64,000 nt of DNA from an uncultured Kiritimatiellota bacterium (GTDB lineage: Bacteria; Verrucomicrobiota; Kiritimatiellia; RFP12; UBA1067), in assembly GCA_934643865.1 (NCBI GenBank), contig CAKUCX010000004.1, forward strand, positions 1 to 64,000, given 5' to 3'. Position numbers and translations under genes: made by a program. Below, one piece after another: positions 8,932-17,934 of the stretch (position 1 is its first letter; each line of letters starts with the position of its first letter). The notes beneath the pieces are model-generated. The model was not told the origin of the DNA. It searched no databases and worked only from the letters and a program-made list of their open reading frames with translations.

Positions 8932-9498
8932 CTAGCCCCGCACGGCGAGCGTCAGCGACCCCGTCTGCCCCTTGAGAAGCTTCGGGCGGAAAAGCGGCAC
9001 CGTGACGAGCGCCTCCTCGCCCTCCCCCGGCAGGCACTCCAGGTCGAGGACGCCCTGCGCGATGATCTTGGGCGCGCTCGACTCGCCGACCATCGCGGCA
9101 AGCGCGTCGGCAGGCGCGGAAGCGAGATCGCCGTAGCCGAGCATCGCCTTTTCGATGAAATCCGCTCCCTGTTTGAGCGCGTATTTCGCCGCAAGGCGCA
9201 GAAAGCGGCGCACCTTCTGCACGCTGACCGGCTCGGTGATGGAGACGGCGAAAGCGGTGTGGCCCTCCACCTCCTCTCGGAAGAGGACGCGCCGCGCCCA
9301 TGCCTCGCCTGTGAAGTCGACCTTCCCCTTGCGGAAGACGAACGCGCGCGCCGCGCTCTTCTTCGCGATGCTCGCGCGCGGCCAGACGAGATCGACCGCG
9401 CCGAGATTCCGGCTCTTCACGAGCCCCCGCTCCGGCACGCCCGTCAGCTCGCCGCGCACGAGCAGCACCTCGATCATGCGTTTTGTCCTTGCAGCCAT
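8932..9498 (-). CDS. hypothetical protein (188 aa)
   Basis: 188 aa, soluble, rich in Ala, Arg and Val with alternating strand-like and helical stretches; no signal peptide or motif I can name. It sits 29 nt upstream of the small membrane protein and downstream of the 45-aa ORF, in the same direction, so the three may be cotranscribed. The start at 9498 is supported by a short purine-rich stretch. No function assigned. Confidence 0.55.
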   Translation of the reverse strand: MAARTKRMIEVLLVRGELTGVPERGLVKSRNLGAVDLVWPRASIAKKSAARAFVFRKGKVDFTGEAWARRVLFREEVEGHTAFAVSITEPVSVQKVRRFLRLAAKYALKQGADFIEKAMLGYGDLASAPADALAAMVGESSAPKIIAQGVLDLECLPGEGEEALVTVPLFRPKLLKGQTGSLTLAVRG

Positions 9499-9550
9499 TT
9501 TGGAACCTCACTTCTCCGTTGTACGCCCGCCCTGCCGGCCCGTCCCGTCT

Positions 9551-9688
9551 TCAGTCGCGGACGAGCAGCCCCGTGAGGCCGATGCCCGCGTTCACAACGC
9601 CGGCCTTCGCCGAGGGGGACGCCCGCCGCCAGCCGACCGCGAACGCCAGCAGGGCGACCACGACAATGAATCGATCCTGATGGAACAT
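9551..9688 (-). CDS. putative 45-aa membrane peptide
   Basis: Reads MFHQDRFIVVVALLAFAVGW then a short polar tail ending GLTGLLVRD. It has one membrane helix at 8-20. It lies just upstream of the 188-aa gene. The frame stays open above this ATG for 16 codons with no better start. Support is only length, hydrophobicity and position. Confidence 0.3.
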   Translation of the reverse strand: MFHQDRFIVVVALLAFAVGWRRASPSAKAGVVNAGIGLTGLLVRD

Positions 9689-9817
9689 GGCTGCATTATA
9701 CCATAGGCGGCCCCCCGACGGGCGGCGGGCGGACACGTCGCGGCGCCAGGCGATTCATCGCGTCGGCCAGGACCTCGGCGATGCCAACCGTGAAGGCGCG
9801 CCGTCCATTCCGTTCCG

Positions 9818-10768
9818 TCAGAGGCGGATCGTGCCGTTTGCGACGGCGGCGCGGTAGTCCGCGACCGTGCGCGCAAGGCCCTCTTCGAGGTCGATCCGGG
9901 GCTTCCAGCCGAGCGAGCGGATGAGGGAGGTGTCGCAGAGCTTGCGCGGCGTGCCGTCGGGCTTCGTCGCGTCCCAGGCGATCGCGGCGGTGCAGCCCGT
10001 CGCCGCGCGCACCTTCTCCGCGAGTTCGCGGATCGAGACCTCGCGGCCCGAGCCGACGTTCGCCCAGTCGGGCGGGTTCGCCTCGCGGAGCATGAAGAGG
10101 CAGGCGGCGGCGAGGTCGTCCACGTGCAGGAACTCGCGGAGCGGCGTCCCCGACCCCCAGAGCGGGACAACCGCGTCGCCATTGACGCGCGCCGTCTCGA
10201 ACTTGCGGATCATCGTGGGCAGGACGTGCCCGCCCACGACGTCGTAGTTGTCGCCCGGGCCGTAGAGGTTCGTCGGCATGAGCGAATGGTAGAGGACGCC
10301 CTTGTCGCGCCGCAGAAATTCGCAGAGCTTCAGGCCCGCGATCTTCGCGAGCGCATAGCCCTCGTTCGTCTTTTCGAGCGGGCTCGTCAGGAGCGCCGAT
10401 TCGGGAATCGGCTGCGGCGCGAGGCGCGGGTAGATGCAGGTCGAGCCGAGGAAGAGGAGGCGCTTCACGCCCGCGCGGTAGGCCCCCATGATCGTGTTCA
10501 TCGCGATGAGGACGTTCTCGTGGAGGAACGTGGCGTTGCCCGCCGCGTTCGCCCCGATGCCGCCCACGCGCGCCGCCGCGATGAGCGCGACGTCCGGCTT
10601 CTCCCGTTCGTAGAAGGCCTGCACGGCCGCCGCATCGCAGAGGTCGAGCTCGCGGTGCGTGCGCACGACGAGGTTCGTGAAGCCGGCCTTCTCGAAGGCG
10701 CGGACGCAGGCCGCGCCGACCATGCCCCGGTGGCCGGCGACATAGATGCGGTCATGCGGCTGGATCAT
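9818..10768 (-). CDS. fcl: GDP-L-fucose synthase
   Basis: 316 aa, family length. Extended SDR: NADP motif GHRGMVG near residue 13-19, STCIYP with the catalytic Ser, and the YALAKIAGLK catalytic Tyr/Lys pair near 136-145. It epimerises and reduces GDP-4-keto-6-deoxy-D-mannose to GDP-L-fucose. Its start overlaps the stop of gmd by 4 nt (ATGA), so the two are translationally coupled and supply fucose for the glycan locus. Confidence 0.95.
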   Translation of the reverse strand: MIQPHDRIYVAGHRGMVGAACVRAFEKAGFTNLVVRTHRELDLCDAAAVQAFYEREKPDVALIAAARVGGIGANAAGNATFLHENVLIAMNTIMGAYRAGVKRLLFLGSTCIYPRLAPQPIPESALLTSPLEKTNEGYALAKIAGLKLCEFLRRDKGVLYHSLMPTNLYGPGDNYDVVGGHVLPTMIRKFETARVNGDAVVPLWGSGTPLREFLHVDDLAAACLFMLREANPPDWANVGSGREVSIRELAEKVRAATGCTAAIAWDATKPDGTPRKLCDTSLIRSLGWKPRIDLEEGLARTVADYRAAVANGTIRL

Positions 10769-11856
10769 TTCACCACCCCCTTCTCCAGGTATTCGGCGAG
10801 GTTCATGCGGATCTGCTCCTCGGCGCGCTCCACGGCAACCTTCTTCATGTCATGCGCGACCATGCGCGCGACGAGTTCCTCGAACGACGTCTTCTGCGGA
10901 TTCCAGCCCAGCTCCGCCTTGGCCTTGGAGGGGTCGCCCCAGAGGTTCACGACGTCGGTCGGACGGTAGAAGTCGGGCGAGACCTCGATCACGACGCGCC
11001 CCGTCGCCTTGTCGACGCCCTTTTCGTCGAGGCCCGTCCCCCGGAACTCGACCTCGATGCCGGCGTGGCGGAAGGCGAGCTGCGCGAATTCGCGCACGCT
11101 GTGCTGCACGCCCGTCGCGATCACGAAGTCGTCCGGCGTCTCGTGCTGGAGGATGAGCCACATGCACGCCACGTAGTCCTTCGCGTAGCCCCAGTCGCGC
11201 AGGGCGTCGAGGTTGCCCAGAAGCAGCTTTTCCTGCTTGCCCTGGGCGATGCGGGCGGCGGCGAGCGTGATCTTCCGCGTCACGAACGTCTCGCCGCGCC
11301 GCTCGGATTCGTGGTTGAAGAGGATGCCCGAGCAGGCGAACATCCCGTAGGCTTCGCGGTACTCCTTGACGATCCAGAAGCCGTAGAGCTTCGCGACGGC
11401 GTAGGGCGAATAGGGGTGGAACGGCGTGCGCTCGTTCTGCGGCACCTCCTCCACCTTGCCGTACAGCTCGGAGGTCGAGGCCTGGTAGATGCGGCACGTC
11501 TCCTTCAGCCCCGCGAGGCGCACGGCCTCCAGGATGCGCAGGACGCCCGTCGCGTCGACGTTCGCCGTGAACTCGGGCACGTCGAACGAGACCTGCACAT
11601 GGCTCTGCGCCGCGAGGTTGTAGATCTCGTCGGGGCGGACGGACGCGACGACCTGGAAGACGCTCAGCGAGTCGCCGAGGTCGCCGTAGTGGAGGTGGAA
11701 GCCCGGCCGGCCCTCCAGATGGGCGATCCGCTCGCGGTAGTCGGTCGAACTGCGCCGGATGACGCCGTGGACCTCGTAGCCCTTCTCCAGCAGAAACTCC
11801 GCGAGGTAGCTGCCGTCCTGTCCCGTCACGCCGGTAATCAACGCTTTCTTCGTCAC
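10765..11856 (-). CDS. gmd: GDP-mannose 4,6-dehydratase
   Basis: 363 aa, family length. Nucleotide motif GVTGQDGSYLAEFLLEKGYE at the N-terminus, the GVIRRSS NADP-phosphate region, a YSPYAVAKLYG catalytic Tyr/Lys and the FNHESERRGETFVTRKI substrate loop. It converts GDP-D-mannose to GDP-4-keto-6-deoxymannose for fcl. ATGA overlaps join it to fcl downstream and to the glycosyltransferase upstream. Confidence 0.96.
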   Translation of the reverse strand: MTKKALITGVTGQDGSYLAEFLLEKGYEVHGVIRRSSTDYRERIAHLEGRPGFHLHYGDLGDSLSVFQVVASVRPDEIYNLAAQSHVQVSFDVPEFTANVDATGVLRILEAVRLAGLKETCRIYQASTSELYGKVEEVPQNERTPFHPYSPYAVAKLYGFWIVKEYREAYGMFACSGILFNHESERRGETFVTRKITLAAARIAQGKQEKLLLGNLDALRDWGYAKDYVACMWLILQHETPDDFVIATGVQHSVREFAQLAFRHAGIEVEFRGTGLDEKGVDKATGRVVIEVSPDFYRPTDVVNLWGDPSKAKAELGWNPQKTSFEELVARMVAHDMKKVAVERAEEQIRMNLAEYLEKGVVK

Positions 11857-12923
11857 CTGTTTTCTCCTCTTTCGTGGACATTATACGAACTGGGCGACGG
11901 TTTGACCACATCCTTTTTTTCAGCACGTGCGCCCCCAGAGCGGGACGGGCTCGACACGGCCCGCCACATCAGCCGCGCCAGAGCCTCGACATCGCCAACC
12001 GGGAAGACGCGGCGTCCCGTCGCGTCGATCTCGCGGAACACGGAAAGGTCGGAGGCGAGGCACGGGACGCCCAGTGCCGCCGCCTCGGCGACCTGCATGC
12101 CGTAGCCCTCGGCGCGCGACGGGACGACCAGCGCGGCCGCCGAACACAGAAGCGAGAACTTGGTGGCGTCGTCCACGTAGCCCAACCGCGTGACGCCGTC
12201 CATCTCCGGCACGCGGACGTTCCGCTCCAGCCCCGCGAAGACGAGGTCGTTCGCGCCGCCCAGCGCGCGGTAGCGCCGATACGCCGCGAGAAGGAGGTCC
12301 GCCCCCTTGCGGTATTCGATGTTGCCGAGGTAGAGGAAATAGGGCCGCGCATGGGCGTAGGGCGCGACCGCCGCGCGCGGCGGCACCTCCGTGAGCGGGT
12401 GGACGACGCGCGTGGCGAGGCGCGCGAGGCGGTGCGGCGCGGCGGCGCGCACGAGCCGCTCCGTCTCCCGCGAGTTGAACCAGACCTCCGTCACGCAGCG
12501 CAGCGTGCGCCCGAACGCGAAGCGGTAGTAGAGATGCCACGGCGCATAGCGCAGGCTCCAGTCCTTCAGCCCGAACACGTCGTGCATCGTCACGATGACG
12601 CGCGGCACGTCGCGCGGGCGAAACGGCTGGAGGTTGTTCGGCTGCCAGAAGACGTCGGGCCCAACCTCGGCGACCACGCGCCGCACGAAGCGGAAATAGC
12701 CGAGGACGCCCACCGAGTTGAAGACGCGCCGCCCGTACACGCGGACGTCCGCCCCCCTCTCCTCCAGCGCGCGGATCGCCGCGCTCTCCTTCACGTCGCA
12801 GACGAGGACGACGCGCGCGTCGGGCGTCTCGCGCATCAGCCGGGCGACATGGCGCGCCGCGTACGTCCCGACGCCCGTCGGACGCGACGCGAGCGTCCGC
12901 GCGTCAATGAGCCAGGTCGTCAT
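11853..12923 (-). CDS. glycosyltransferase, GT4 family
   Basis: 356 aa, GT-B fold. The N-terminus has RPTGVGTYAARH; the C-terminal nucleotide-sugar half shows YFLYLGNIEYRKG, PSRAEGYGMQVAEAAALGVP (EX7E-type) and a terminal DVEALARLM. The ATG at 12923 was chosen over an open upstream extension because it gives the family N-terminus and overlaps the upstream gene's stop by 4 nt. It probably adds mannose, fucose or a related sugar to the lipid-linked repeat unit; donor unknown. Confidence 0.88.
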   Translation of the reverse strand: MTTWLIDARTLASRPTGVGTYAARHVARLMRETPDARVVLVCDVKESAAIRALEERGADVRVYGRRVFNSVGVLGYFRFVRRVVAEVGPDVFWQPNNLQPFRPRDVPRVIVTMHDVFGLKDWSLRYAPWHLYYRFAFGRTLRCVTEVWFNSRETERLVRAAAPHRLARLATRVVHPLTEVPPRAAVAPYAHARPYFLYLGNIEYRKGADLLLAAYRRYRALGGANDLVFAGLERNVRVPEMDGVTRLGYVDDATKFSLLCSAAALVVPSRAEGYGMQVAEAAALGVPCLASDLSVFREIDATGRRVFPVGDVEALARLMWRAVSSPSRSGGARAEKKDVVKPSPSSYNVHERGENR

Positions 12924-13777
12924 GGCCGCACCCTCCAGCTTGCCAAAACCTTCGCGAAGAATCCCTGGCGCATGACGCGCGTGCGCACGTCCGGCGGTAG
13001 CAGACGCGCGACGGCGCGCAGCGGCCACAGGACCGCGAGGAGGCGCGAGCGCCAGTGGACGGACGCCGTCCCGTGCGCGACGTTCCACCAGAGCTGGTAC
13101 TGCGGCGGGTAGACGGGCGGGACCGCGTCGTGGAAGTGCCGCCCGACGCCCGTCAGGTGGTAGACGGCCGGCGTCCGCCAGTCCCGCAGCCCGCACAACA
13201 CGTCCCAGTGTTCCGGCAGAAGACCGCAGTCCCGGTTGAAGAGGACGTTGAGCAGATCCTGATCCGCATAGGGCGGCGTGCCGAAGCGCCGCACGAGGTC
13301 CGTCGCGCGCGCGCCCAACCGCGTCGCGCGCATCTTCTTCAGGTTCATGAGGCAGATGCCCGAACAGCCGTAGCGCGTTTCATCAAATGCAATCCCCGTC
13401 TTCCGGATCCAGGGGCGAACATCCCGTACCGTACTTTCAAAGTCGCGTACCCACTGGATCGCGACCGAGGCGTCGAAGAGGCCCGCAAGCTCGCAGACGT
13501 CGCGGTTCCAGATCACGTCGACGTCGCTGTAGACAACCCAGTCGACGTCCGGCAGGAGCTCCGGCAGGAAGAGGCGCAGATACGGCATTCGGCTCGTGTT
13601 GTAGCGGCCGAACGCCTCCAGGCCGACAAGACCATCGAGCGCCGTCTCGTCGAAGACGTGCCAGACAATCCGCCCAGGGCGCGAGCAGCTGCGCCGGAGG
13701 CTGCGCTGCGTCACCTCCAGCCCCGGCGCGTAGTTCGCGTCGGCCGCGAGGACGACATGGATTGCCTCCCCGCTCAA
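12920..13777 (-). CDS. glycosyltransferase, GT8 family (TTG start)
   Basis: 285 aa from a TTG start at 13777. GT8 features: IHVVLAADANYAPG at the N-terminus, VYSDVDVIW with the metal-binding DxD, GCSGICLMNL and ADQDLLNVLF. No ATG lies near the family start; the TTG overlaps the preceding stop as TTGA, matching the ATGA overlaps throughout this operon, which decides the start. A frame open far upstream is only a shadow of the neighbouring gene. Confidence 0.85.
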   Translation of the reverse strand: MSGEAIHVVLAADANYAPGLEVTQRSLRRSCSRPGRIVWHVFDETALDGLVGLEAFGRYNTSRMPYLRLFLPELLPDVDWVVYSDVDVIWNRDVCELAGLFDASVAIQWVRDFESTVRDVRPWIRKTGIAFDETRYGCSGICLMNLKKMRATRLGARATDLVRRFGTPPYADQDLLNVLFNRDCGLLPEHWDVLCGLRDWRTPAVYHLTGVGRHFHDAVPPVYPPQYQLWWNVAHGTASVHWRSRLLAVLWPLRAVARLLPPDVRTRVMRQGFFAKVLASWRVRP

Positions 13778-14448
13778 CGCACAAGCCTCCTCAACGGCGT
13801 CTTGGCGAAATCCCAGCACCGCCTCCAGACGCCAAGCGCCATGTCCCGGCACCAGCAGATACGCGCGAGCGCGAGAAGCGCCCGGCAGACGGCCGCCGCG
13901 TCGCGCCCCTGGGAAAGCCCCGTGGACCGACGCCGGTAACGGTACAGGACCTTGGGGATGTAATGGACCTTGACCTCCCGCCCCGTCCTCGCCGCGTCGC
14001 GGAAGATTTCGCATTCCATGCGATAGTCCTCATGCACCGCGCCGACGAACGAGCGCCCCTCAAAGAGCGCGCGCCGCCACACTTTGCACCAGAGCTGCCC
14101 CGGCATGTCGTCGCGCAGGACGCCGCGCACGAGGTCTTCGCCCGTCTTCAGACGGTAGGGCGCGCGGCCCGACCCATCGCACCATTCCGCCTGTCCGTCG
14201 AAGGCGATGACATCCGCGTCGGGATGCGCCTCCAGGGCATGGGCGATCTCGTCCAGCCACGCATCCGTCACCTCGTCGTCGGCATCGACCCAGGCGACGA
14301 AGAGGCCCGTCGCCCGCCGAAGGCCCTCGTTCCGCGCCGCCGCGACCGGGCGCACGCCCTTCACGACGACAAGCTCGGCCCGGGGATCCGCCTTCAGACT
14401 CTTCGGCACCTCGCCCGTCAGGCTCGGCACGATCACGGAAAGCTTCAT
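13774..14448 (-). CDS. glycosyltransferase, GT2 family
   Basis: 224 aa, GT-A. The N-terminus reads KLSVIVPS, then VAAARNEGLRRA and FVAWVDADDE with the DxD. A C-terminal YIPKVLYRYRRR follows the usual end of the catalytic domain. The ATG at 14448 begins the canonical GT2 strand. It is a short member with no membrane helices, so it should act at the cytoplasmic face on the undecaprenyl-linked oligosaccharide. Confidence 0.86.
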   Translation of the reverse strand: MKLSVIVPSLTGEVPKSLKADPRAELVVVKGVRPVAAARNEGLRRATGLFVAWVDADDEVTDAWLDEIAHALEAHPDADVIAFDGQAEWCDGSGRAPYRLKTGEDLVRGVLRDDMPGQLWCKVWRRALFEGRSFVGAVHEDYRMECEIFRDAARTGREVKVHYIPKVLYRYRRRSTGLSQGRDAAAVCRALLALARICWCRDMALGVWRRCWDFAKTPLRRLVR

Positions 14449-14456
14449 CACGTCAC

Positions 14457-15131
14457 TCACACCTTGAGGCCAATACCGTACCAGAGGCGCCAAAACGCGC
14501 GCTTCGCCCGGCTCCACGCATCCATCGCAAGCGGCTGGCGGTGCGGCGGCCGCCCTTCGGGGGTGATAACGCTCGGGAGCCGCCCGTCCGGCTCGACGCA
14601 TGCGGACACGCTCCAGTCAAGCGCCAGCCGCCCGCGCCGCACCAGGCTCTCCCAGCAGTCCGCCACACGCCAAATGGGCGTGTTGTAGCGCAGCATCGCC
14701 TCCGCGCCCGCCCGGGTGATCACGTACCCGACCGTCCAGACCATCCCCCTGCGCCTGTCGGTCAGGAGCCGCACGCGGCATTCGCCCTCCCCGCCGGCGC
14801 CGCCCGGTCCTTCGCCGCCGACCTCGCGCGCGAAGTCCCCGACGAGCCGCGCGTCATCTTCCAAGACGCATGCGGCCGGCAGCCCCTCGGCCCGCATCCG
14901 GCGATAGACGGCCTGGTGGCTCGCCGCGCACCCGATCTCGCCGTCGCTCAGGACGCGCAGCACGCGCCGCATCTTCGGGAAGTCCGCGAGCCGCCGCTTC
15001 TCGGCACAGCCGAGCGCGCGCCCGTCCACCGCCTCCACAAGCTCGAACGCGAGACGCCGCGCGCGCAGCTGCGCCACGAGGGCTTCGCGCCGCGCGCCGT
15101 CCTGCCGCCGGCTGATGACGAAGATCTTCAT
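14457..15131 (-). CDS. glycosyltransferase, GT25 (LPS-type)
   Basis: 224 aa. GT25 pattern: KIFVISRRQDGARREALVAQ at the start, ELVEAVDGRAL, a GEIGCAASHQAVYR helix and CVLEDDARL, the acidic cluster of the family. It typically transfers galactose or glucose to LPS core or O-antigen. The ATG at 15131 overlaps the upstream GT32 stop by 4 nt. Confidence 0.87.
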   Translation of the reverse strand: MKIFVISRRQDGARREALVAQLRARRLAFELVEAVDGRALGCAEKRRLADFPKMRRVLRVLSDGEIGCAASHQAVYRRMRAEGLPAACVLEDDARLVGDFAREVGGEGPGGAGGEGECRVRLLTDRRRGMVWTVGYVITRAGAEAMLRYNTPIWRVADCWESLVRRGRLALDWSVSACVEPDGRLPSVITPEGRPPHRQPLAMDAWSRAKRAFWRLWYGIGLKV

Positions 15132-15796
15132 GTCTCGAACCTGTGCCCGATCCACCGCACAACGGGAACCGCCCATGCGCCGAGGCGCTGCCCCGCCCAG
15201 CGCGCCGCCCGTTCCTTCCGGCTGAGCCACGAACCCGCAAAATGGTGGACGGCGTATGTCCGCTCCGTCACCATGAGACGCCCCGTCCGCCAGTCCCGCG
15301 CGCTGAAATAGTCGCACGGCAGGAGCGGCAGACCGGCGAGGACGCGCCGCATGCGCTTCGGCAGCGTCTCCGCCGTCGGCTCCCCGAACGAATCCAGCAC
15401 GGCCCTGATCGCCGCGCTCCCCTTCTCCGCGCCGATGACCGCCGCCTCGACGTCACCCGTCCCGCCCTCTTCGCCCAACAGCAGCCCGCGCGCCAGCAGC
15501 GCGTCGAACGGCTTCAGCACCTCGACGTCCACGTCAAGGTAGATGCCCCCCTCCCGCCACAGCGCCCACAGCCGGAGATAGTCTGCGGCAAACGCATAGT
15601 TCTTCCTCTCGTACCAGTGCCTGACCCACGCGAAGTCAAATCCGCTTTCCGCGCGGCACGCCTCGACCCGCCGCCAATCCCACAGCGCATAGGCATATCC
15701 GGGCAGATGCCGGCGCCAGCTCGCCCTGCACCGACGCATCTTCGCGGGCATCGTCTCGCCGCTCAGCCAGCAAAAGTGGATGGTCTTCGGAATCAT
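15128..15796 (-). CDS. glycosyltransferase, GT32-like with DxD
   Basis: 222 aa. Begins MIPKTIHFCWLSGE, the hallmark of GT32/capsular transferases, with AADYLRLWALWREGGIYLDV just before the DVDVEVL DxD region and HHFAGSW near the end. The start overlaps the upstream stop by 4 nt. The same family recurs at 43.3-44.0 kb but is only moderately similar, so the two blocks carry independent copies. Confidence 0.87.
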   Translation of the reverse strand: MIPKTIHFCWLSGETMPAKMRRCRASWRRHLPGYAYALWDWRRVEACRAESGFDFAWVRHWYERKNYAFAADYLRLWALWREGGIYLDVDVEVLKPFDALLARGLLLGEEGGTGDVEAAVIGAEKGSAAIRAVLDSFGEPTAETLPKRMRRVLAGLPLLPCDYFSARDWRTGRLMVTERTYAVHHFAGSWLSRKERAARWAGQRLGAWAVPVVRWIGHRFET

Positions 15797-16737
15797 ACGC
15801 GCTCCTCCTTGAAGTAGCGCACGTAGCCGCCGCGCCCCGACGCCTTCAGATACGAGAAGAAGAGCGTCCGCAGCACGGCCGTATGCACAAGGATCCAGGC
15901 GAGCCGCCGCATCGCGTAGTTCTTCACGCCGAGGAATTCGCGCTTCACCCGCGCCGCGCTCTTGCCGACGAGGCTTCCGTAGAAGCGGTACCACGCCTCG
16001 TCTGCGGGCGTGATCAGGGCAAGCACGTAGTTCCGCCGCCACGGCGCGCCGCCCGCATAGTGAATCGCCCACGCGCCCGCAAGCTCCCGGCGCGCGATCT
16101 CGCGCGAGAAGCGCCCCCACTTCCGGGGCAGGAAGCCCTTGCGCGCCACGACGCGGTTGATCGCGCTTTGGTCGGCAAACGGCACGGCGTTGCGGCGGAT
16201 GTCGTCCATGCACCGCGCGGCGACGCGCCCGTCCCGCCAGGCCGCCAGGTCCATCACCATCATGCCGGAGCAGATGTAGTCTTTCGGCATGCCCTCTCGT
16301 TCAAGCGTCAGGAGCCACGGATCCCGACAGGCCCAGATCTCGTTCTTTCGCCCGGCGGCCTGTTCGCCCCGGACGAAATCCCAGAGCTCCCCGACGTCGG
16401 CGCGCCACAGGAAGTCGACATCGCAGTAAATGACCGTCTCGACGTCCTTCAGCAGCTCCGGGAGCATCAACCGCGCATAGGCCAGCCGGTTCCCGCCGTT
16501 CCACTCGGGAAACCCCTCGAAGGACTCCTCGCCGACCGGGACGAACCGAAGCGCCGCCGCCCCCCGCTCGTTCCCGACCTTGTCCCGCAACAACGCGCGG
16601 TCGTGCGCGGCGAGGCCGCCGTCCAGAATCCAGAAGCGCACCGCGCGCGTCGTCGCGCGCGCCATGCTGACGGCCGTCACCAGAAGGCCCGGGAAGTACG
16701 CATGATTTGCGGCAAGAGCTATTTCAATCGTTTCCAT
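15793..16737 (-). CDS. glycosyltransferase, GT8 family
   Basis: 314 aa from the ATG at 16737 (an in-frame GTG lies two codons upstream). GT8 motifs: IEIALAANHAYFPG, VIYCDVDFLW with DxD, CSGMMVMDL, FADQSAINRV and AIHYAGGAPW. The 5' end overlaps the 3' end of the flippase gene by about 19 nt, so it is coupled to it. A basic C-terminal tail may contact the membrane. Confidence 0.87.
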   Translation of the reverse strand: METIEIALAANHAYFPGLLVTAVSMARATTRAVRFWILDGGLAAHDRALLRDKVGNERGAAALRFVPVGEESFEGFPEWNGGNRLAYARLMLPELLKDVETVIYCDVDFLWRADVGELWDFVRGEQAAGRKNEIWACRDPWLLTLEREGMPKDYICSGMMVMDLAAWRDGRVAARCMDDIRRNAVPFADQSAINRVVARKGFLPRKWGRFSREIARRELAGAWAIHYAGGAPWRRNYVLALITPADEAWYRFYGSLVGKSAARVKREFLGVKNYAMRRLAWILVHTAVLRTLFFSYLKASGRGGYVRYFKEERV

Positions 16738-17930
16738 ACCCACACGTCCGCCAAGACCTCCGCGAGCTGCCCGACGACGAACGCCCAGGCGAGCCCCTCG
16801 ATGCCCCAGAACGCGCCAAGCGCCACCGCCGCGACGCCCACCGGCTTCTTGAAGAGATCCGTCCGCAGCAGGGCCTTCCCTGCGCCCCGCGCCTTGATGT
16901 CCGTCAACACGAGGCTGCTGACCGCCGTCAGCGCGGCACCCCAGATCATCACGCGCATGTACGGGACGCAGGCGACCCAGGCCTCGCCCAGGACCAGGCC
17001 GACGATCTCATGCCCCCAGATCCAGAGCGCGGCGAGCCCCGGCCACAAAAGCGCGCAGTTCAAGGCCAGGAACGCGCGCCCCGCCGCGCGTTCGCCCGCC
17101 GCGCGGGCGCGCGAGAGGGTCGGCAGCGCCACGCGGGCGACGCTTTCGTTCACAACCTCGCCCGGCATCGTCGCCCAGCGCTGCCCGCGCACGAACAGCC
17201 CCACCGCCGCAGGGCTGTACAGCTTGCCGATGATCAGCTGGGAAAGATTCACGTACACGTTCCAGACGAGGCCGCTCGCCATGAACGCAAGCCCCAGCCG
17301 AAGCGTCGGGCGAAACGCGCATGCGGCACACGCGCCCGACGCGGCCCCGTCCTCCCCCTTCGGCCCGGCGAACCACCACGCAAGCGCCGTTCGCACGCAC
17401 GCCATGACAAGCGTCAACGCGGCGATCGACCACACGCCGCCCCCCCGCCAGGCACACAGGACGGCAACGCCCCCTGCGCAGAGCGTGCTGCACGCATGCA
17501 CCCACGCAAGCCTGCCAAACGCCATCTCGCGCGTCAGCCGCGCCAGCGCGACAACGCTCGCCGCGTGGGCGAGAAGCCCCAGCGCCATCACGCACAGGAG
17601 CGGGACGAGAACCGGCTCGCCGTAGAAGCGCGAGATCGGCCAACTGCCCGCGCACAGGAGCGCGTACAGTCCGGCGGCGATTCCAAGATTCCACTTCAGC
17701 GCGGCGCGTTCAACCTCCTTCCCCGGCTTCCCAAGGACGACCAACGCCGTGCCAAGCCCCGACTCCGCAAGCGTCTCGCCGATGTTCAGGAAGACGCCGA
17801 GCATCGCCGCAAGCCCAAAGTCCGCCGGGCGGAGAAGGCGCGCCAGCGCGACGCTCTGCGCAAGCCCGATTCCATAGACAGCGGCCTTTTCGAGGCCCGT
17901 CCACAAGATTCCCCTCTTGGCGACACGCAA
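16719..17930 (-). CDS. Wzx-type polysaccharide flippase
   Basis: 403 aa, about 11-12 membrane helices (MOP/MATE superfamily). The N-terminal segment WTGLEKAAVYGIGLAQSVALARLL and LARLLRPADFGLAAM are typical of O-antigen translocases. It is shorter than the second flippase at 44.6 kb. It would move the lipid-linked repeat unit to the periplasmic face. It lies 4 nt from the upstream DUF218 gene. A run of seven Gs occurs inside the gene, but the frame is intact. Confidence 0.88.
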   Translation of the reverse strand: MRVAKRGILWTGLEKAAVYGIGLAQSVALARLLRPADFGLAAMLGVFLNIGETLAESGLGTALVVLGKPGKEVERAALKWNLGIAAGLYALLCAGSWPISRFYGEPVLVPLLCVMALGLLAHAASVVALARLTREMAFGRLAWVHACSTLCAGGVAVLCAWRGGGVWSIAALTLVMACVRTALAWWFAGPKGEDGAASGACAACAFRPTLRLGLAFMASGLVWNVYVNLSQLIIGKLYSPAAVGLFVRGQRWATMPGEVVNESVARVALPTLSRARAAGERAAGRAFLALNCALLWPGLAALWIWGHEIVGLVLGEAWVACVPYMRVMIWGAALTAVSSLVLTDIKARGAGKALLRTDLFKKPVGVAAVALGAFWGIEGLAWAFVVGQLAEVLADVWVWKRLK

Positions 17931-17934
17931 GCCT

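Noticed and set aside
8612..9511. A single 299-aa protein covering both small genes
   Set aside because: The upper part is a shadow of the 188-aa gene; a good ribosome site and hydrophobic start support the 96-aa protein from 8902.
1809..9576. Very long plus-strand reading frames opposite the symporter, kinase and peptidase genes
   Set aside because: They are antisense shadows produced by GC-rich codons; their translations are low-complexity Arg/Asp/Ala-rich and the minus-strand frames carry clear family motifs.
17440..17460. A second phase-variable tract (G7) in the first flippase
   Set aside because: The run is short and the reading frame is intact with full-length homology.
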